This document shows positions 9,091 to 16,446 of a stretch of 50,618 nucleotides of DNA, one piece after another. Both the position numbers and the translations under genes were made by a program. This stretch comes from Aureimonas pseudogalii (GTDB lineage Bacteria; Pseudomonadota; Alphaproteobacteria; Rhizobiales; Rhizobiaceae), in the NCBI RefSeq assembly GCF_014196835.1, contig NZ_JACIEK010000020.1:1-50618 (forward strand), in the 5' to 3' direction. The notes beneath the pieces were generated by a model that did not search any database, had not been told where the DNA came from, and worked only from the letters and a program-made list of their open reading frames with translations. The stretch's first letter is position 1, and every line of letters begins with the position of its first letter.

Positions 9091-9763
9091 CGACCTCGCG
9101 GTCGTCGGACAGCGGTGCCGTTGATAGCATCTGCTGAAGGCGTGCGGCCAGTTGGCGCTTCAGTCGATCTGCCGTCCCCGATTCCCAATCGGCGGTCACG
9201 TCCTCCAAAGCGGCAAGAACAGCACGGCCCGACAGCCCATCGCACAGGTGGGCAAGGCTTGCGCCCCCGGCCGCAAGCCCCACGGCCGGCTCTACCTGCC
9301 GGGACGGATCGACCAGTTCTCGGGCGAACAGCTCGTCGAACTCTTCTTCCAGCCTCGATCCACCGGCCATGGATGCGGGAGCCGCGAACCAGTCGTCGGC
9401 GACCAGACTTCCCGGTATCGTATGTGGCGCGGTGGCGGGGGACGCGCCGGTCAGTTCGATGACGACGCACGCATCTCCGAGGCGAAGCACCTGCTTGTCC
9501 TGAAGTTCGACCTTGGCGCCGAAGCCGATCGGATCGCTTGCATCGCCGAGGAACGTTCCGTTGGTGGAGAGATCGGTCAGGACGAAGCGGTCGATTTCGC
9601 CGTCGATCCGACAATGACGTCCGGACACGACCCGATCGGGATCGGGCAAAACCCAGTCGCAGACAGGCGAGCGGCCGATCAGCAGGCTGCCGGTGTCGAG
9701 GCTTCGCGACCGCGCCGCGCCCATCAGTCGTTCCGGTCCTTGAAGGGTCAGGGTGAGACGCAT
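9080..9763 (-). CDS. tagH: FHA-domain protein (TagH/Fha-type), T6SS phospho-threonine reader
   Basis: A 227-residue protein from ATG 9763, chosen because the FHA fold begins at once (MRLTLTLQG); the open frame extends upstream but is of low quality. The FHA signature is complete: GR at 30-31, SGRH at 47-50 and NGT at 68-70, all needed to bind phospho-threonine. The C-terminal 130 residues are helical and unassigned. FHA proteins in T6SS loci read kinase marks on TssL or on themselves and promote assembly. Here the FHA gene lies between a methyltransferase gene (161-bp gap) and tssJ (overlap). The likely kinase is at 28927. It is shorter than many Fha proteins and has no membrane segment. Confidence 0.85.
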   Translation of the reverse strand: MRLTLTLQGPERLMGAARSRSLDTGSLLIGRSPVCDWVLPDPDRVVSGRHCRIDGEIDRFVLTDLSTNGTFLGDASDPIGFGAKVELQDKQVLRLGDACVVIELTGASPATAPHTIPGSLVADDWFAAPASMAGGSRLEEEFDELFARELVDPSRQVEPAVGLAAGGASLAHLCDGLSGRAVLAALEDVTADWESGTADRLKRQLAARLQQMLSTAPLSDDREVGGA

Positions 9764-9924
9764 GATCGATGCCGCCCGGCTAGCGCTGTCGGACCGGGGC
9801 GCGATGCGGCCGTCCTGGACAGGCTGATGGCCAAAAGAAGAACGTGATGGAGACTGCCGGGCACGTGCGGGACGAGCGTGGACCGAAGACGAGATCGGAC
9901 GCCGCAAGCGTGTTGGGACGGCGA

Positions 9925-11004
9925 TCATGTCGCCACGTCTACAAGAGCGTTGGCGGACCAGGACAGATGGGTGAGGTAACGCATCGACGAGCGGTCGTGG
10001 AGCCGGATCTGCCATTCCGCCTCTTCGGTTGGACGGCTTCGACGCAGGGAACCGGCAGCCTGCGCTCCATCGGACAGAAGTGCGTCCAGGGCCTGCTCGG
10101 GACGCCCCTTGTGCGCGCTCTGCGCCGCACGTCCACCCAGCCAATTCGCAAGCGGCGTCGCCGCACCGCTCCAGTCGAACGGGGTGGCGAGGGCGCAGGC
10201 TCCGTCGGGCATCAGCACGCGGCCGAACTCGGCCAGCGCCTGCGAGGGATCCGCGACGCAGTCGAGAAGGTTGATCGCCGTGACGAGTGCGAAGCTCGCG
10301 TCGACAAACGGCAACGCCAGCGCATCGGCAATCCAGATGTCGCAGCGCGGATGGGCGGGAACGTCGAAGGCGCGTCGTTCGAAATGCAGGCCGCCGCGCC
10401 GTCGGTCGTAGGCCACCTGCCCGCCGACCACGGCATCTTGGGCCACACGCGCCAGCGGCACGGACAGGTCGAGCCCGAGCACCAGCTGGTCCGTATGCTC
10501 GGCGAGTTCCGCCACGGTGCGCCCCGCCCCACAGCCGAGATCGAGGAGCGGTCCGGGAGGAAGGGATGCCGGGATCCCATCGAGAAGGTGCGCCATGATT
10601 CGGGCGGCCTGCCCCGGCTCGACCTGCTCGGCTCCGGCTTCCGCCGGATCGCGATCGGCCCAATGATCCCAACCGTAGGAGGAGACGTGCTGGCGAATCG
10701 CGTCAAGCCCGGCACCGGGGCCCGTCGCTTCCGCCAGGAGATCTGCGACGGCAGGCGACAGATCGCGTCGCATCGTCAGGTAGAACAGATTGTCGGACAG
10801 ATAGCGGGACAGGTCGGGCACCAGCACCGGCAAACCATCGAGGATGGGATAGCGCGAACCGCAAGCGTCGCACTGGAGGATGCCGGCCCGCACATCGTCG
10901 TTCCGCTCTTCCTCCACGCAGGTCAGCGTCAGTGGTGCGAGACCGCCCTTCAGGCGACATGCCACGCAGACCGGACGCAAGGATTGAAAATGCCCGAGCC
11001 GCAT
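9925..11004 (-). CDS. SAM-dependent methyltransferase with N-terminal zinc-ribbon-like segment
   Basis: A 359-residue class I methyltransferase. The N-terminus has cysteine pairs at 13/16 and 45/48, followed by YPILDGLPVL, a Trm112-like zinc-ribbon arrangement. The Rossmann core starts with LLDLGCGAGRT at 153-163, then an acidic LGLDLS motif and IADALALPF. The ATG at 11004 directly follows the stop of the PAAR gene, so the two are co-translated. The substrate is unknown. Its position between PAAR and FHA genes suggests it modifies a T6SS part or a cargo; being a cargo itself is also possible but no toxin motif is seen. Confidence 0.8.
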   Translation of the reverse strand: MRLGHFQSLRPVCVACRLKGGLAPLTLTCVEEERNDDVRAGILQCDACGSRYPILDGLPVLVPDLSRYLSDNLFYLTMRRDLSPAVADLLAEATGPGAGLDAIRQHVSSYGWDHWADRDPAEAGAEQVEPGQAARIMAHLLDGIPASLPPGPLLDLGCGAGRTVAELAEHTDQLVLGLDLSVPLARVAQDAVVGGQVAYDRRRGGLHFERRAFDVPAHPRCDIWIADALALPFVDASFALVTAINLLDCVADPSQALAEFGRVLMPDGACALATPFDWSGAATPLANWLGGRAAQSAHKGRPEQALDALLSDGAQAAGSLRRSRPTEEAEWQIRLHDRSSMRYLTHLSWSANALVDVAT

Positions 11005-11388
11005 TCAACCACCGATCATGACGGTGGGATAGCCGGGCGGCAGAACCTTCCCGGTGGGACTGGGAACGGGGGCAACGCAGGCAGGATGCATCGTCAGGTC
11101 GCCGACCCGAGCCGCGGGCAGGCCGCCGATCATCACCGTCGCCGATCCCTTGGCCAGCATCCCCGGCCCACCCGGAACGCAGCCGGCCAGAAGGCAGGGT
11201 TGCGTCATGTCGGACAAACGCGCGGCCGGAAGATTGCCGATGAGGACGTTGGGTTGGCCCTTCACGATGGGAAGCGGCATGGCCGGATGGGGAACAGCCG
11301 TCGGCACGGGCGCTGCCGGATGAATGGGCGCATGACAATGTGGTGCGTCCTGCAACACGAGGTCGGTCATTCTGGCAGCTGGAGGCAT
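11005..11388 (-). CDS. PAAR-like protein (DUF4150 type), T6SS spike tip
   Basis: A 127-residue protein made almost only of a PAAR-like fold. It is Pro/Gly-rich, with LIGNLPAARLSDMT and VMIGGLPAARVGDLT repeats and His/Cys residues that could bind the tip metal ion. PAAR proteins sharpen the VgrG spike and carry effectors. ATG 11388 was chosen over a TTG at 11454 because AAGG lies 6 bp upstream and the TTG adds 22 unrelated residues. There is no C-terminal toxin extension, so any effector must be loaded non-covalently. The gene follows the HATPase fusion gene by 62 bp. Confidence 0.87.
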   Translation of the reverse strand: MPPAARMTDLVLQDAPHCHAPIHPAAPVPTAVPHPAMPLPIVKGQPNVLIGNLPAARLSDMTQPCLLAGCVPGGPGMLAKGSATVMIGGLPAARVGDLTMHPACVAPVPSPTGKVLPPGYPTVMIGG

Positions 11389-11450
11389 AGGAGACCTTGG
11401 GCAGGCGAACTCTGCCGGAGAAAACGATGTCTGTTTAACGATCTGCCGGT

Positions 11451-12518
11451 TCAACCGCCAGATGGCTCACGATCCGCTTCCGCGTCGAACCGCTTCTTCA
11501 GCCTTAGAACGTTCCATCCCCTCTCCCGCTCGTAGCTCGTCTCGTCCACGAGCGTGCGGACGAAGTGGATGCCGAGCCCACCGACCTTGCGATCCTCCAG
11601 TTCTGCGGTCAGATCGGGGTCGGGCGCAAGGAGAGGATCGAAGGCGCGACCGTCGTCGCGTACGGACAGATCAACGCAGCCGGGCGCGACGTCAAGCCCC
11701 ACCAAGATCTCATGCTGTCCGCCATCGAGATAACCATAGCTCACCGTGTTCGTCAGCAATTCGTCGAGCGCCAGTCCCAGCGCTGCACCGACCGGCTCAG
11801 GAACCCCTTCGCGGGCCAGGGTCGCCTCGATACCCGAAACCAGGCCGGCAATGGCAGCAAGATCGTTCATCATCGAAAAATCGTGGGGGGCTTTCCCGCT
11901 GGTGGCGCGCAGCGTGAGTCCCACCAACGACACGCCGGGCACCAGCGTCTTGAGGAGACGAGACGCGAGATCGTCCATGCCGAAATCAGGGGTCTCTTTC
12001 GCCGGATCGCCCAGCGCCCGCGTGCCGGCGACGAGCCAGAGCACCGATCCGGCCGGCAGTACGCCATCGCTGGAAACGGTCTGCCCGCCGATCGCCCTGA
12101 CGTGCTGCCCCCGGCCGCCGCCGCTGAACCGCCCGCTTGCGGGATCGAGGGTGAGAAGCGCCAGATCGAAGGCGGTGTCGGCGAACTCCGCCTCGTAGGC
12201 CCGCTCCACCAGCATCAGCGTTTCGTCCGTCGGCAGCGACAGGCCAAGCCCGGCTCGCACGAGTTTCTGGAGAGCGGCCGCCCGCATCGCGCCCGACGCG
12301 CCGGCGCGCGGAATATGCGCGGCACAGAGCGCCAATAGGCCACCCGGCTGCCAGAACGTATCATAGAAGGAGCAGACATCCGCCGACTCGGCGACCAAAC
12401 CGGAAAGCTCGAGGTCGCGCCGGTGGGGAAACCGCTGCGGCAGCAACATGCGCGCGACCTCGGCGGCCAGCCGGTCACCGGGCGTCGTCGGATGCGGTTT
12501 GATCGATGAAGCGGTCAT
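11451..12518 (-). CDS. Degenerate SpoIIE-like domain fused to RsbW-type HATPase (anti-sigma-factor kinase-like)
   Basis: A 355-residue two-domain protein. Residues 25-220 align by pattern with SpoIIE/PP2C phosphatases, but the metal-binding motifs are lost: where family members have GGD-x-x-D there is SADVCSFYD (45-53), and where they have GDVSGHG there is AHIPRAG (67-73). Residues 225-345 form a GHKL ATPase: N-box DELLTN at 252-257, DDG at 288-290, and GGLGIHFV at 313-320. RsbW-type ATPases phosphorylate STAS antagonists on Ser and sequester a partner. A STAS gene is divergent, 104 bp away. It is first in the minus-strand T6SS operon, so it probably controls T6SS genes or assembly; the partner is unknown. 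Confidence 0.82.
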   Translation of the reverse strand: MTASSIKPHPTTPGDRLAAEVARMLLPQRFPHRRDLELSGLVAESADVCSFYDTFWQPGGLLALCAAHIPRAGASGAMRAAALQKLVRAGLGLSLPTDETLMLVERAYEAEFADTAFDLALLTLDPASGRFSGGGRGQHVRAIGGQTVSSDGVLPAGSVLWLVAGTRALGDPAKETPDFGMDDLASRLLKTLVPGVSLVGLTLRATSGKAPHDFSMMNDLAAIAGLVSGIEATLAREGVPEPVGAALGLALDELLTNTVSYGYLDGGQHEILVGLDVAPGCVDLSVRDDGRAFDPLLAPDPDLTAELEDRKVGGLGIHFVRTLVDETSYERERGWNVLRLKKRFDAEADREPSGG

Positions 12519-12622
12519 GAAAACGCATTTGTAAGAGTACTGCCCGATGAGTAGAAGATAGAAATTGCATTGACGAAGCCTTGACGATACCCATCGAGAC
12601 GCGATTTTTTCGGGATCATGCC
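12519..12622. promoter_or_regulatory. Divergent promoter region between HATPase and STAS genes
   Basis: A 104-bp gap that must hold promoters for the 12-kb minus-strand T6SS operon and for the STAS gene. On the plus strand TTGACG occurs twice 11 bp apart (12570-12575 and 12581-12586), usable as -35 elements, followed by the A/T-rich stretch ATTTTTT near 12604. It is more A/T-rich than the flanks. No confident -10, sigma-54 site or operator was identified. Confidence 0.4.
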
Positions 12623-12958
12623 ATGAACATTACTGAAGTTAGACGAGGCGACCGGCTCGTCGTCGCCCCGGTCGGCCGGCTCGATAGCAATACGGCCCCC
12701 CTACTGGACCGTCATCTTTCCGCGGCGATCCAACGCGGCGATACGAGACTGGTGCTCGATCTCGCCGGTATCGATTACGTCAGCAGTACAGGACTATCGG
12801 TGTTTTTGTCCGCCGCCAAGAAAATTAAGCCGATCCCGGGCGGTTCGCTTTCTCTTTCGGGTCTCAATAGCCGCATCCGGCTTGTCTTCGAAATGAGTGG
12901 CTTTCTACGTCTTTTTCCAATCTTCACCAATGTCGACGAGGCCGTCGCCCAACCCTAA
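12623..12958 (+). CDS. STAS-domain anti-sigma-factor antagonist (SpoIIAA/RsbV type)
   Basis: A 111-residue single STAS domain, the size of SpoIIAA/RsbV. The ATG at 12623 begins the fold (MNITEVRRGDRLVV); an upstream TTG at 12581 adds only unrelated residues. The phosphorylation loop is intact (DYVSSTGLSVF, with the acceptor Ser in SST). In partner switching an RsbW-like kinase phosphorylates this serine and a SpoIIE phosphatase removes the phosphate. The divergent HATPase fusion is the obvious kinase; phosphatases lie at 30265 and 47353. A 239-bp gap (12959-13197) separates it from clpV. Confidence 0.88.
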   Translation: MNITEVRRGDRLVVAPVGRLDSNTAPLLDRHLSAAIQRGDTRLVLDLAGIDYVSSTGLSVFLSAAKKIKPIPGGSLSLSGLNSRIRLVFEMSGFLRLFPIFTNVDEAVAQP

Positions 12959-13197
12959 CGTAACCTTTCTTTAAGATAAACGCACGAGGTGCACCCGATG
13001 CATCCGATCCAAGTTGCGCCATCAAGCCGTTTGGTGCCTTTTGAGACTGAGAGCCAAGTCTTGGTTTTCGGGCAGGCTCGATCCCGACCGCTCGATCGGT
13101 GTAGGTCTCGGTCGCAATTTCCGCAGGCTCTCGGATCCTGACGGGTTCTAAGAACGCATGACCGTGGGCCTCGCGTCGAAGGCATCGGGAGATTTCA
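12959..13197 (+). promoter_or_regulatory. Leader region upstream of clpV operon
   Basis: A 239-bp non-coding gap before the long plus-strand T6SS operon. It probably holds a promoter, because it is the largest gap between 12623 and 29983. A GGGAG ribosome-binding site at about 13187-13191 precedes the TTG start of clpV. No clear terminator for the STAS gene and no recognisable promoter consensus were found. Confidence 0.35.
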
Positions 13198-15882
13198 TTG
13201 GCTGTCGATCTGCAGGTTCTGGTAGGGCGCCTCAATGCGCCGGCGCGTGCCTCCCTTGAAGCCGCGGTGGGCCTGACCCTCTCGCGGACCCACTATAACG
13301 TGGAGATCGAGCACTGGCTGACGAAGCTGGTGGAACCGGCCGACACCGACGCTGCGGCGATCCTGCGCCATTTCGGGATCGACATGGCGCGCTTGCAGAC
13401 CGATCTCACGCGAGTGCTCGATCGGTTCAAGACCGGCAACAGCCGCGCCCCGTCCCTGGCTCCCAACGTCGTCCGCCTGATGCGGGAAGCGTGGCTCCTG
13501 GCATCGCTCGAGTCGGGTGAAGCCAGCGTCCGCAGCGGTCACGTCCTGGCGGCCTTGATGGACGACGATACGCTCTCGGCGGTGGCGCGGGACGCGTCTC
13601 GCGAACTGGCCAAGATCAACGGAGAGGATCTGAAGGCGGCGCTCGGGACGATCACCGCCTCCAGCACCGAAGCCCCCGAAGGCGCGGAGCCCACGGGAGA
13701 GCCGACACGCCCGAGGGCCGCTGTCGGCGCCGCATCCGCCGCTCTCGACCAATACACGGTGAACCTCACCGCCCGAGCCCGCGAGGGGAAGATCGACCCC
13801 GTTCTCGGCCGCGATGCCGAAACACGCCAGATCATCGACATTCTCACACGCCGCCGGCAGAACAATCCGATCCTGACCGGCGAGGCGGGCGTTGGCAAAA
13901 CGGCGGTCGTCGAGGGATTTGCGCTGAAGATCGCCGCCGGCGACGTTCCGGATGCCCTGAAGGACGTGGAACTCCTTTCGCTCGACCTCGGCTTGCTGCA
14001 GGCCGGAGCCGGAATGAAAGGCGAGTTCGAGAACCGTCTGAAGAACGTGATCGAGGGGGTGAAGTCGTCGCCCAAGCCGATCATCATGTTCATCGACGAA
14101 GCTCACACCCTGATCGGCGCCGGTGGAGCCGCCGGGCAGAACGATGCAGCCAACCTGCTGAAGCCGGCGCTTGCTCGCGGTGAAATGCGAACCATCGCAG
14201 CCACCACTTGGGCCGAATATAAAAAGTACTTCGAGCGCGATCCGGCGCTCACCAGGCGTTTCCAGGTGGTGAAGGTCGAGGAGCCGGGGGACGAAGCGGC
14301 CATCGCCATGATGCGCGGTCTCGTGCCGACGCTCGAGCGCCACCATGGAGTGCGCATCCTGTCGGAAGCGGTCGAGGATGCGGTTCGTCTGTCGCGCCGC
14401 TACATTCCCAGTCGCCAGCTACCCGACAAGGCCGTCAGCCTTCTCGACACGGCAGCAGGCCGCGTCTCGGTCGCCAGCAACGCGACGCCAGCCGCGATCG
14501 AGGATGCCCGGCGTCAGATCCAGATGCTCGACACGGATCTGGCGGTGCTGGGACGCGAGACGCGCATCGGCGCCGACCACGGCGCACGCATGACCGAACT
14601 TGAGGAGCGGCGCGAAGCGACGCAGGATCGGCTCGACGCGCTGGAGCGCCAGTTCGAACGTGAGAAGGCGATCGTCGATCGCATGCGCGCCCTGCACGAA
14701 ACGCTGGGCAGCGAGACGACGGGCGAGGAAGCAGGCGACCCCGCCGTGCTGCGCGAGGAGTTGCGCCAGCTTGGTACAGAGCTGACCCTGCTGCAGGGCG
14801 AGCACCCTCTGATGCGGGTGACCGTGGATGCTCAAGCGATCGCCGAGGTCATCGCCAACTGGACCGGCATTCCCGTCGGCCGCATGATCTCGAACGAAAT
14901 CAAGACGGTGCTCAACCTCAAGCCGAAGCTGGAGGAACGCGTCATCGGCCAGCCGCAGGCTTTGGAGGCCATCGCGGAAACGATCCGCACCTCGCGTGCA
15001 AAACTGTCCGACCCGCGCAAGCCGATCGGCGTCTTCCTGATGGTCGGCACGTCCGGCGTCGGCAAGACGGAGACCGCACTGGCCGTGGCGGAACTGCTCT
15101 ATGGCGGCGAACAGAACCTCACCGTCATCAACATGTCGGAGTTCAAGGAAGAGCATAAGGTTTCCATGCTCGTCGGCTCGCCTCCCGGCTATGTCGGCTA
15201 TGGCGAAGGCGGCGTGCTGACCGAGGCCGTGAGGCGGCGGCCGTACTCGGTGATCCTGCTCGACGAGGTCGAGAAGGCGCATCCCGGCGTTCAGGACGTC
15301 TTCTATCAGGTGTTCGACAAGGGGATGCTGCGGGACGGCGAAGGTCGGGACATCGACTTCAAGAACACCGTGATCATCCTCACGTCGAATGCCGGCACGG
15401 ATTTGATCCACCGCCTCTGCGCAAATCCGGCCACGCGTCCGAGTCCGGACGAGCTGTCCGAGGCGCTGCGTCCCGAGCTGTTGAAAAGCTTCAAGCCGGC
15501 CTTCCTCGGTCGGTGTTCGGTGATCCCCTATTTCCCGCTCGCCGACGACGTGATCCGCCAGATCGTCGACCTGCAGCTCAAGCGGATCGCCAAACGCTTC
15601 GCCGAAACCTACAAGTCGCGGCTGCTCTGGGATGCCGAGCTCGTGGCGGCCATCGCAGCGCGGTGCACGGAGGTCGAAAGCGGGGCCCGCAACATCGAGT
15701 ACATCCTGTCGCGCAGTTTGCTGCCGCAACTGTCGGCGCAGGTCCTCGCTTGGATCGCCAACGATCGCGAGGTGCCGAACGTGCGGATCTCCCTCCATTC
15801 CGACGGCAGCTTCAACTTCTCCCCTGCCGACGCGGCGGAGGGGGATACGCTCCCGGTCGAAGAACCGGTCGCGGCCGAATAA
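13198..15882 (+). CDS. tssH: TssH/ClpV, AAA+ ATPase that recycles the contracted T6SS sheath
   Basis: An 894-residue ClpB-class protein. The N-domain starts MAVDLQVLVGRLN, as in ClpV. AAA1 has Walker A GEAGVGKT at 228-235 and Walker B IMFIDEAH. A coiled-coil middle domain spans about 420-540. AAA2 has GTSGVGKT at 617-624 and VILLDEVEKAHPGV. ClpV unfolds contracted TssB/TssC sheath for reuse. The TTG start at 13198 is supported by a GGGAG ribosome-binding site and an exact match to the usual N-terminus. It heads the operon through hcp and vgrG. The mid-operon leader before hcp is 40 bp. Confidence 0.95.
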   Translation: MAVDLQVLVGRLNAPARASLEAAVGLTLSRTHYNVEIEHWLTKLVEPADTDAAAILRHFGIDMARLQTDLTRVLDRFKTGNSRAPSLAPNVVRLMREAWLLASLESGEASVRSGHVLAALMDDDTLSAVARDASRELAKINGEDLKAALGTITASSTEAPEGAEPTGEPTRPRAAVGAASAALDQYTVNLTARAREGKIDPVLGRDAETRQIIDILTRRRQNNPILTGEAGVGKTAVVEGFALKIAAGDVPDALKDVELLSLDLGLLQAGAGMKGEFENRLKNVIEGVKSSPKPIIMFIDEAHTLIGAGGAAGQNDAANLLKPALARGEMRTIAATTWAEYKKYFERDPALTRRFQVVKVEEPGDEAAIAMMRGLVPTLERHHGVRILSEAVEDAVRLSRRYIPSRQLPDKAVSLLDTAAGRVSVASNATPAAIEDARRQIQMLDTDLAVLGRETRIGADHGARMTELEERREATQDRLDALERQFEREKAIVDRMRALHETLGSETTGEEAGDPAVLREELRQLGTELTLLQGEHPLMRVTVDAQAIAEVIANWTGIPVGRMISNEIKTVLNLKPKLEERVIGQPQALEAIAETIRTSRAKLSDPRKPIGVFLMVGTSGVGKTETALAVAELLYGGEQNLTVINMSEFKEEHKVSMLVGSPPGYVGYGEGGVLTEAVRRRPYSVILLDEVEKAHPGVQDVFYQVFDKGMLRDGEGRDIDFKNTVIILTSNAGTDLIHRLCANPATRPSPDELSEALRPELLKSFKPAFLGRCSVIPYFPLADDVIRQIVDLQLKRIAKRFAETYKSRLLWDAELVAAIAARCTEVESGARNIEYILSRSLLPQLSAQVLAWIANDREVPNVRISLHSDGSFNFSPADAAEGDTLPVEEPVAAE

Positions 15883-15922
15883 CCGCGTCGCCCCAACAGT
15901 CGTCCACCAAGGAAGCGCATTC

Positions 15923-16402
15923 ATGGCCATCTACCTCAAATACGATCAGATCAAGGGCAACGTCACCGCCGAGGGCTTCAAGGAGTGGATCGAGCTCCAG
16001 AGCTTCCAGTGGGGCGTCGGGCGCGGCATCGGCTCGCCGCATGGCAGCGAAGGCGTACGGGAAAGCTCGCAGCCCTCGCTCAGCGAGGTCACCGTGACCA
16101 AGAACTTGGATAAAGCGTCGAACGACATCCTGGCGGCGGCCCTTCACGGAAAGCCCGTCAAGGCCGAAGTCGTGTTCACACGCACCAAGGCAGGCGGCGG
16201 CGGCGTCGAGGAGTTCCTGCGCTACGAGCTGACCAACACGCTGACGTCCGGTTACTCGGTCTCGTCGGGTGGCGATCGGCCGTCGGAGTCCGTTTCGCTC
16301 AACTTCACCAAGGTCATGGTGAAGAACTCCGTCGCGAAGGTCGACAACGCAGGCGAGCCGGTGTCGATGACCTACGATCTGTCCACCGCGAAGAACGCCT
16401 GA
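15923..16402 (+). CDS. hcp: Hcp (TssD), T6SS inner-tube protein
   Basis: A 159-residue Hcp. It begins MAIYLKYDQIKGNVTAEGF, followed by WIELQSFQWGVGRGI and the S-x-x-x-VTVTKNLDKAS motif typical of Hcp1-like tube proteins. Hexameric rings stack to form the expelled tube and can chaperone small effectors. A strong AAGGAAG ribosome-binding site ends 8 bp before the ATG, fitting the high expression expected of Hcp. No toxin extension is fused. It lies between clpV and vgrG in one operon. Confidence 0.95.
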   Translation: MAIYLKYDQIKGNVTAEGFKEWIELQSFQWGVGRGIGSPHGSEGVRESSQPSLSEVTVTKNLDKASNDILAAALHGKPVKAEVVFTRTKAGGGGVEEFLRYELTNTLTSGYSVSSGGDRPSESVSLNFTKVMVKNSVAKVDNAGEPVSMTYDLSTAKNA

Positions 16403-16446
16403 TTCCGGCGCGCGGTTCGACCCTCATGGCATCCTGAAAGGTCTTC

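Noticed and set aside
9764-10672. Upstream in-frame extension of the FHA gene
   Set aside because: It overlaps the methyltransferase gene and is Arg-rich shadow sequence; the FHA fold starts exactly at ATG 9763.
11389-11454. TTG start for the PAAR gene overlapping the upstream stop (TTGA)
   Set aside because: ATG 11388 has an AAGG site at good spacing and matches the family start; the 22 extra residues look unrelated.
14419-15930. A 503-codon open frame antisense to clpV
   Set aside because: It mirrors a strongly conserved gene on the other strand, has no family similarity and fits the long antisense frames expected in high-GC DNA.
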